Assembly: GCA_964407525.1 (NCBI GenBank)
Contig: CAYOWC010000175.1
Location: 1 to 10,362, forward strand
Source: DUZB01 sp964407525
Lineage (GTDB): Bacteria; Desulfobacterota; DSM-4660; Desulfatiglandales; Desulfatiglandaceae
Direction of reading: 5' to 3'
Length of the DNA stretch: 10,362 nucleotides
Positions 6,409-10,362 of the stretch are shown here, one piece after another. The position numbers and the translations under genes are program-made. The notes below the pieces were generated by a model. The model was given only the letters and a program-made list of their open reading frames with translations, was not told the DNA's origin and made no database searches. The first letter of the stretch is position 1. The number at the start of each line of letters is the position of its first letter.

Positions 6409-7206
6409 TCATGCCCTTTTACCGGAACGACCGGATTTAGAAGAATGGCGATTCTTAGGAATGATCACCACTTTCTTAAGGATACCTTCGCCGCTGCCTT
6501 TTGTTCCAAGTTCTTCATCGTCTTTCAGGGCCAGGTGTACGATTCGTCTGTCGTGTGGATTGAGAAGATTGGTTGCAACCGGCTTTTTGATCTTTTTTGC
6601 CTTGTCGCCCATTCTCATGGCCATTTCAACCAGGAATTCTTTTCTCCTCTGGCGGTAATTCTCGGAATCAACGAGGACGCGGGTTCTCTTTTCGAGGGAT
6701 TTGTTCACGATCTTGTTTACAATAAATTGAAGGGCGTCTAATGTTTTTCCCTTCCGCCCTATGAGCAACCCTGACTTATCTCCGTCAATATTCAGGGTAA
6801 TAGTGCCATCCACATGGGCTGCGGTAACTTCAGTTCCTTCCATGGGAATCAGAGCAAGGATATTTTCAAGGGCCTCTTTGGCTACGCCAATTCCGTCGTC
6901 ATCTTCCGTCTCTACTGCGGGTTCCACGGAAGTTTTTTCGGCTTTCGCCAACTCCGCTACAGGTTTTTCAGGAACTTCCACAGCTATCGCTACTTCCGGA
7001 GCTGCCGGTTCCTCCTCAGGAATAGTCTCTTTAACGATGGGGACGGCTTTGATTTTGGCTTTTCTGCCTCCTACCAAACCGAAAATCCCAGAAGATCCTG
7101 GTTCCAGGACCTCAATCTGTAATTCTTCGCGCTTAAGGTTCAGGCTGCGGCAGGCCTTCGCCACAGCATCTTCCTCGTTTTTTCCTTCAAATTCGTTGGG
7201 TCGCAT
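6409..7206 (-). CDS. jag: RNA-binding protein Jag/KhpB (Jag-N, KH and R3H domains)
   Basis: This 265-aa protein has the three-part Jag architecture. The N-terminal Jag_N domain (about 1-55) includes FEGKNEEDAVAKA and the typical GSSGIFGLVGGRKAKI stretch. An acidic, Ala/Val/Glu-rich linker follows (about 58-105). The KH domain (about 110-180) has the nucleic-acid-binding GxxG loop IGRKGKTLDALQ (149-160). The C-terminal R3H domain has Arg220-x3-His224 in DRRIVHLAL. The tail is short and basic. Jag/KhpB is a cytoplasmic RNA-binding protein, linked in other bacteria to cell-envelope growth control; its targets are not deducible here. The start ATG at 7206 is supported by GGAGG 7 nt upstream. It lies 17 bp after yidC, consistent with co-transcription. 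Confidence 0.95.
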   Translation of the reverse strand: MRPNEFEGKNEEDAVAKACRSLNLKREELQIEVLEPGSSGIFGLVGGRKAKIKAVPIVKETIPEEEPAAPEVAIAVEVPEKPVAELAKAEKTSVEPAVETEDDDGIGVAKEALENILALIPMEGTEVTAAHVDGTITLNIDGDKSGLLIGRKGKTLDALQFIVNKIVNKSLEKRTRVLVDSENYRQRRKEFLVEMAMRMGDKAKKIKKPVATNLLNPHDRRIVHLALKDDEELGTKGSGEGILKKVVIIPKNRHSSKSGRSGKRA

Positions 7207-7223
7207 TGGGTGTCCTCCAGAAA

Positions 7224-8891
7224 TTATGTCGGCATTTTATAAATTCTGTACTGCTGACCTATGGACAACAGATTGTTTATTAACCAGTACAGAACAAGTC
7301 CGGATGGAAAGTTGATAAACATGAAGGTGAAAATAACGGGCAAAAACATCATGATTTTGGCTTGCATCGGATCGCCAGGTGTTGGCGTCATTTTTTGTTG
7401 GAGAAACATGGATCCGCCCATCAGCAGGGTCAGAACCGGAATTCCGTAAGGAGCGGTCATAAACGGAATTTCGAACGAAAAATTGAACAGTCGATCCGGA
7501 GCTGAAAGGTCGTTGATCCAGAAAACAAAAGGGGCATGTCGGAGTTCGATACAATTTCCCAAAACCCGGAAAAGCGCGAAAAAAACCGGGATCTGTATGA
7601 CCATAGGGAGACATCCCCCCATGGGATTTACTTTGTACGTCTTGTACAATCCCATGATCTCCTGATTCATTTTCTGTTTGTCGCTCTTGTATTTCTCCCG
7701 TAGCTTGGTCATCATGGGCTGGAGTTTCTGCATCTCCTTCATAGACTTGTAGCTCTTGTGGGTAAGGGGCCAGAAAAGCATCTTCACAAGGATGGTCAAC
7801 AGAATGATGGATACTCCATAATTGTGGAGGTAATCATGAAAAAAACGTAGGATATACAAGAGCGGTTTCGCAATGATATCCGTCCACCCGAAATTGATGG
7901 CCTGTTCCAGGTTCTTTCCAAATTTCTTCATAATACCCAGGTCCCGAGGGCCCAGATAATATTCATATTCGACCGATTGAATCCCGTTCGGATTGATGGT
8001 GACTGGAGGAAGAAGATAGACCCCATTGAGAGCGCCGGATGGAAGTTTCTGTGCCCTGAAGGTCCCTTTTTCCGCCACTTCAGGAACAACTGCGGAAATG
8101 AAAAAATTATCCTCGTAAGCAATCCAGCCCAACTTGCCGGAAACGGTTTTTTCTTCGTTTACATCTTCCACTTCCGTTTCTTCCAGTTTGTCGTCGAGAA
8201 GAACGGCGAATCCCTCATAGGAATAGTAGCTGGCCGCTTTTTCCGGAGGCATCGCCATAAGAAAAATCGCAAAACTTCCCGTCACTGGATTAGCCGTCCC
8301 ATTGGTCACCTCCGCTTTCAGATCAATCCGGTACTGGTCCGGATAAAAACGAAGGGTCTGCATGAGAACAATGCCTTCTTTAGTCTGCGCCTGGAATGTG
8401 ATCGTTTGGGGAGAAGATTCCGGAGTGAGCCGGATGGCGTCCTGATCTGTGTGGAAAACCAGATTTGAGGTTCCGTTGTTCGTCTGGTTCTGAAAACCCG
8501 CAACGAGGTAATTACCCATTCCTTCCTTGAGGGTATTCAGGTCGATCAATGGAGAATCAACTTCAACTCTCTGGCGATATTTTTTTAATTCAAAGCTCTT
8601 GATGGCAGGGCCCACATTGCTGAAGACAGCCCTGTAGAAGGGGGTATCTACCGTAATTTCCTTTTCATCGGCTCTTGGGACAGACGCTGCCAACGCCTGA
8701 ACGGGCGCCGCTGAGGACATTTCCGACGCTTTCTCCAAGGCCTGTGCTGGAACGGACTGGTCTTTAGGGACTTCCTGGGAAACTGTTTTCTGATCTGTTG
8801 AAGGCTGATCCTGTTTTGGACCGAAAAAGAATGACCAACCAACGAGTACGACGAAAGATAAAGCGAAGGCAATGATTGTTTTTTTATCCAT
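7224..8891 (-). CDS. yidC: Membrane protein insertase YidC (Gram-negative long form)
   Basis: YidC inserts and folds inner-membrane proteins, alone or with SecYEG. The 555-aa length, N-terminal anchor (residues about 5-23 after MDKK) and large periplasmic domain (about 75-330) identify the Gram-negative form. The conserved insertase core starts near 335 with FGWTDIIAKPLLYILRFFH and continues through LLTILVKMLFWPLTHKSYKSM (364-384) and KVNPMGGCLPMVIQIPVFFAL (420-440), to the last hairpin with PSGLVLYWLINNLLSIGQQY (529-548). The positive residue of the hydrophilic groove is Lys370 here, where E. coli has Arg366. Periplasmic residues 27-75 are low-complexity and probably flexible. No strong Shine-Dalgarno precedes ATG 8891. 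The 552-bp upstream gap separates it from yidD, so it may have its own promoter. Confidence 0.97.
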   Translation of the reverse strand: MDKKTIIAFALSFVVLVGWSFFFGPKQDQPSTDQKTVSQEVPKDQSVPAQALEKASEMSSAAPVQALAASVPRADEKEITVDTPFYRAVFSNVGPAIKSFELKKYRQRVEVDSPLIDLNTLKEGMGNYLVAGFQNQTNNGTSNLVFHTDQDAIRLTPESSPQTITFQAQTKEGIVLMQTLRFYPDQYRIDLKAEVTNGTANPVTGSFAIFLMAMPPEKAASYYSYEGFAVLLDDKLEETEVEDVNEEKTVSGKLGWIAYEDNFFISAVVPEVAEKGTFRAQKLPSGALNGVYLLPPVTINPNGIQSVEYEYYLGPRDLGIMKKFGKNLEQAINFGWTDIIAKPLLYILRFFHDYLHNYGVSIILLTILVKMLFWPLTHKSYKSMKEMQKLQPMMTKLREKYKSDKQKMNQEIMGLYKTYKVNPMGGCLPMVIQIPVFFALFRVLGNCIELRHAPFVFWINDLSAPDRLFNFSFEIPFMTAPYGIPVLTLLMGGSMFLQQKMTPTPGDPMQAKIMMFLPVIFTFMFINFPSGLVLYWLINNLLSIGQQYRIYKMPT

Positions 8892-8944
8892 ATAAAGTGG
8901 GCCTGCTCACGCTGTCGCATGTCAATCTGATCTGCTGGATATCT

Positions 8945-8982
8945 TGACCATCAGACACGAAAAGCGTGTATCATGACGGTCA
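8945..8982 (-). other. Imperfect hairpin in the yidC leader
   Basis: TGACC (8945-8949) pairs with GGTCA (8978-8982), and ACACG pairs with CGTGT around an AAAAG loop, with an internal mismatch region between. It lies 54-91 nt upstream of the yidC start codon on the transcribed strand. No T-tract follows, so it is not a standard terminator. It could be a leader structure or chance. Confidence 0.3.
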
Positions 8983-9129
8983 CTTTGCAGTCCGGATTGC
9001 TGCGCGGCGAGATTCTCTGATTTTTGAACGGTTTATATTCTTCTAAATAACGGAGCTCCAAGCGAGCGTAGCCTCTGACCGGGAAAGATGGTCAGTCTGA
9101 TCGAGAAGAAAACTTCCAAAACAGGGCTT

Positions 9130-9153
9130 CAGGTGTCGGGTGTCAGTGTTCAG
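9130..9153. repeat. Degenerate CAGGTGT heptamer array
   Basis: CAGGTGT, CGGGTGT, CAGTGTT and CAG follow in phase. This is the same heptamer family as the perfect array at 4538-4570, here diverged, inside the yidD-yidC spacer. Confidence 0.6.
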
Positions 9154-9291
9154 AGCATCCAATTTTAAGTTTCAAATTTCCAGTTTCTAAAAGAAGTTTC
9201 ATATGAGCGCCGCCGCCCGCTGAAAAAGAGCCAGTCAGATCAAAGAGGAAACTTACGCATTTTCACATTAGAGCATGTAACCAGGAAAAGA

Positions 9292-9331
9292 GAACCGCAG
9301 AATATCGAACAAGGAACCGCAGAATATCGAA
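9292..9331. repeat. Tandem 18-bp repeat GAACCGCAGAATATCGAA
   Basis: Perfect copies at 9292-9309 and 9314-9331 have a period of 22 nt and are separated by CAAG. A diverged inverted version lies at 9391-9428, where the reverse strand reads ATTGAACAAGGAATGTCC followed by AATGTCGAAGG. The pair could fold as a long imperfect stem enclosing about 59 bp. Confidence 0.85.
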
Positions 9332-9390
9332 GGGTGGAATCGCTTCGCTCTGACTCTTTCAGGGTTATAAGGACAGGAGGAACACCTTCC

Positions 9391-9428
9391 TTCGACATTG
9401 GACATTCCTTGTTCAATATTGAATATTC
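9391..9428 (-). repeat. Inverted, diverged copy of the GAATATCGAA/CAAGGAA repeat
   Basis: The reverse complement shares GAACAAGGAA and TCGAAGG with the array at 9292-9331. By eye about three quarters of the positions over about 35 nt agree. It sits 16 nt downstream of the yidD stop codon. Confidence 0.6.
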
Positions 9429-9443
9429 GCTTTTTTCCAAGTT

Positions 9444-9689
9444 TCACACAAGAGGGTCATATCCGCCAGGATGAAACGGATGACACTTGGCAATCCTCAC
9501 CACGGTCAGGTACGCTCCTTTCAGCACACCATACTTCTGAAAGGCCTGGTGAGCATAGTTTGAACATGTGGGGTAGAAACGACAGGAAGGCGACCAGAAA
9601 GGGGAAATCAGCAGTTGATAAGCAGCAATCAGCCACACGGGTAACTTTCTACATAGAAGAAACAAATTTTTTATCCAGAAAGAACTCAC
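9444..9689 (-). CDS. yidD: Membrane protein insertion efficiency factor YidD
   Basis: YidD is a small, inner-membrane-associated protein that assists YidC-dependent insertion. The 81-aa protein has the family core: IAAYQLLISPFWSPSCRFYPTCS (21-43, with Cys36 and Cys42), then YGVLKG, and the signature RIAKCHPFHPGGYDP (65-79, with Cys69). I chose GTG 9689 because AAGAGGA lies 5 nt upstream and the family is normally about 70-85 aa. The reading frame stays open upstream to ATG 9731, which would give 95 aa but would reach further into rnpA. With GTG 9689 it overlaps the rnpA 3' end by 41 bp, a common arrangement that suggests coupled translation. Unusually, 552 bp separate it from yidC. Confidence 0.93.
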   Translation of the reverse strand: MSSFWIKNLFLLCRKLPVWLIAAYQLLISPFWSPSCRFYPTCSNYAHQAFQKYGVLKGAYLTVVRIAKCHPFHPGGYDPLV

Positions 9690-10005
9690 CGAGTTCCTCT
9701 TGAGTTTTTTTGAAATCCAGATATCCGGCATCCTTTTTCGCTATGACGACAAAATCATACCCATGGGGAAAAAATGGTCTGTTGAGCCTAAAAAATTCCC
9801 TAATTAGCCGTTTGACTCTGTTTCTCTTGATCGCGTTTCCTACCCTTTTGCTGACACTGACCCCAAGCCTGCTGATTTGCAACCCGTTGTGTTTGGCGAT
9901 AACAATAAAATGTTTTGCGTGATGCCGCTTTCCCGACCGATTGAGATTGACAAATTCGGCCCGCTTCAATAGTCTTACCCGTTTTTGAAACGAAAGAGAT
10001 ACCAT
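9649..10005 (-). CDS. rnpA: Ribonuclease P protein component RnpA
   Basis: RnpA is the protein subunit of RNase P, which matures the 5' ends of tRNAs together with the M1 RNA. The 118-aa basic protein starts with the usual RLLKRAEF (11-18) and carries the diagnostic 'RNR' helix: SVSKRVGNAIKRNRVKRLIREFFR (50-73). The following FFPHGYDFVVIAKK strand (78-91) is also typical. The start ATG 10005 fits the family length, although no strong Shine-Dalgarno precedes it. It follows rpmH by 37 bp, in the classic rpmH-rnpA pair transcribed from the rpmH promoter. Its 3' end overlaps the yidD start. Confidence 0.96.
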   Translation of the reverse strand: MVSLSFQKRVRLLKRAEFVNLNRSGKRHHAKHFIVIAKHNGLQISRLGVSVSKRVGNAIKRNRVKRLIREFFRLNRPFFPHGYDFVVIAKKDAGYLDFKKTQEELGEFFLDKKFVSSM

Positions 10006-10042
10006 GAAATCGCATTACAGTCAGCAGGATACTTAAAACCGT

Positions 10043-10177
10043 TTATACGGTCAGCCGCTTCCTTCCCTTGGCTCTTCTTCGATTTATGACGTCTACTCCA
10101 CCCTTTGTCTGCATCCTGGCCCTGAAACCGTGAGTCCTTGCTCTTTTAATTCTGCTGGGCTGATAAGTTCTTTTCAT
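10043..10177 (-). CDS. rpmH: Ribosomal protein bL34
   Basis: A 44-aa, highly basic protein, translated by hand from ATG 10177 to TAA 10043. It begins MKRTYQPSRIKRARTHGFRA and ends RRRAKGRKRLTV, matching large-subunit ribosomal protein L34 at full length. AGGGGA lies 7 nt upstream of the ATG as a ribosome binding site. It is the first gene of the minus-strand cluster, directly followed by rnpA, and a strong promoter lies about 35 nt upstream. Confidence 0.98.
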   Translation of the reverse strand: MKRTYQPSRIKRARTHGFRARMQTKGGVDVINRRRAKGRKRLTV

Positions 10178-10211
10178 AATAATCCCCTACGTTAGATTTA
10201 GCGTAATCTTC

Positions 10212-10241
10212 AATATAAGCACAGGTCTAATATCTTGTCAA
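10212..10241 (-). promoter_or_regulatory. sigma70-type promoter of the rpmH operon
   Basis: On the minus strand a perfect TTGACA (-35, 10241-10236) is followed after 18 nt by TATATT (-10, 10217-10212), or after 17 nt by TTATAT. A TG dinucleotide lies just upstream of the -10. Transcription would start about 25-30 nt upstream of the rpmH ATG. This is the best promoter in the window, as expected for a ribosomal protein gene. Confidence 0.75.
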
Positions 10242-10280
10242 GACAAAATAAGTAAGGATTATTTACCGGCCGCTGCGCTC

Positions 10281-10300
10281 AAGACGCAAAGAACGCTAAG
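10281..10300. repeat. Short GACGCAAAGAACGCTAAG repeat element
   Basis: Two imperfect units, AAGACGCAAA and GAACGCTAAG, with a 10-nt period lie upstream of the rpmH promoter. The motif resembles a dispersed intergenic repeat type, and only a short copy is present. Confidence 0.4.
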
Positions 10301-10311
10301 ATTTTGTTTTT

Positions 10312-10342
10312 TTTACCGAATCGGAACGGACGATTCGGTAAA
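10312..10342. other. Perfect 12-bp inverted repeat upstream of the rpmH promoter
   Basis: TTTACCGAATCG (10312-10323) and CGATTCGGTAAA (10331-10342) are exact inverted copies around a 7-nt loop. A T-run lies before the stem on the plus strand, so neither strand has stem-then-U order and it is not a normal intrinsic terminator. A second small stem, GCCC-TTC-GGGC, follows at 10350-10360 near the window end. It could be an operator, a cruciform, or one end of a repeat element. Confidence 0.6.
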
Positions 10343-10362
10343 GCAATCGGCCCTTCGGGCAT

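Larger units (their letters stand above)
8892..9443. other. 552-bp gene-free, repeat-bearing spacer between yidD and yidC
   Basis: No open frame here looks like a protein, and I see no tRNA or known RNA. Contents, left to right: an imperfect hairpin at 8945-8982; a perfect 6-bp inverted repeat CTGACC/GGTCAG at 9075-9095; degenerate CAGGTGT heptamers at 9130-9153; AT-rich filler; an 18-bp tandem repeat at 9292-9331; and its approximate inverted copy at 9391-9428. In most bacteria yidD and yidC are nearly contiguous, so this is probably inserted sequence. It could hold a secondary yidC promoter, but I could not find a convincing -10/-35 pair. Confidence 0.6.

Noticed and set aside
6761..7315. 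184-aa plus-strand open frame
   Set aside because: It is antisense to jag and the end of yidC, whose KH/R3H and insertase motifs are unmistakable.
8892..9443. tRNA or structured RNA gene in the yidD-yidC gap
   Set aside because: No cloverleaf-like set of arms or TTCRANYC-type T-loop was seen. Only small isolated inverted repeats are present.
9240..9703. Small open frames in the yidD-yidC spacer and antisense to yidD
   Set aside because: They are made largely of repeat sequence or are antisense to yidD. They show no domains and no start signals.
10312..10342. Intrinsic terminator
   Set aside because: The stem is good, but a T-tract does not follow it in either orientation.
10178..10362. oriC/DnaA-box region next to rpmH
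   Set aside because: rpmH lies near oriC and dnaA in many bacteria, but I see no TTATCCACA-like boxes in the 185 nt available.

Overview
The window looks like chromosomal DNA of about 50% GC from an anaerobic, deltaproteobacterium-type Gram-negative (Desulfobacterota-like). This is inferred from three things: the style of the core proteins, a short-form ThiC, and the many short tandem repeat families between genes. No 16S gene or taxon-specific marker is present, so the assignment is soft.

The right half carries the conserved bacterial 'rpmH cluster' on the minus strand, read right to left: rpmH (ribosomal protein L34, only 44 aa), rnpA (RNase P protein), yidD (insertion efficiency factor, overlapping rnpA by 41 bp), yidC (membrane insertase), jag/khpB (KH-R3H RNA-binding protein) and mnmE (tRNA wobble-uridine GTPase). 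A well-formed sigma70-type promoter (perfect TTGACA) lies upstream of rpmH. The order is canonical, but two junctions that are usually tight are opened by repeat-rich DNA: 552 bp between yidD and yidC, and about 205 bp between jag and mnmE, the latter with a 25-bp near-perfect inverted repeat. The mnmE start codon itself lies inside a GTGACGA heptamer tandem repeat.

The middle carries thiC on the plus strand (HMP-P synthase, or possibly its benzimidazole-forming paralogue), with no visible TPP riboswitch. It converges with mnmE across a 281-bp spacer bounded by two different short tandem repeats. Upstream of it, also on the plus strand, is a large envelope protein gene with a signal sequence, two LysM domains, a Lys/Pro-rich linker and a C-terminal half built from about 3.5 copies of an 85-110 aa unit that I do not recognise.

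The left end holds a minus-strand type II toxin-antitoxin pair (Phd/YefM-type antitoxin, then VapC-type PIN toxin, joined by a GTGA overlap). It is bracketed by direct copies of a GGGACAGGCA-containing sequence, which suggests an accessory insertion.

Apart from the repeats, the genes are intact. I see no CRISPR array, rRNA, tRNA or complete transposon. The most notable non-textbook features are the LysM protein's repeated C-terminal domain and the crowding of at least six unrelated short-repeat families into nearly every intergenic gap, including the translation start of an otherwise housekeeping gene.
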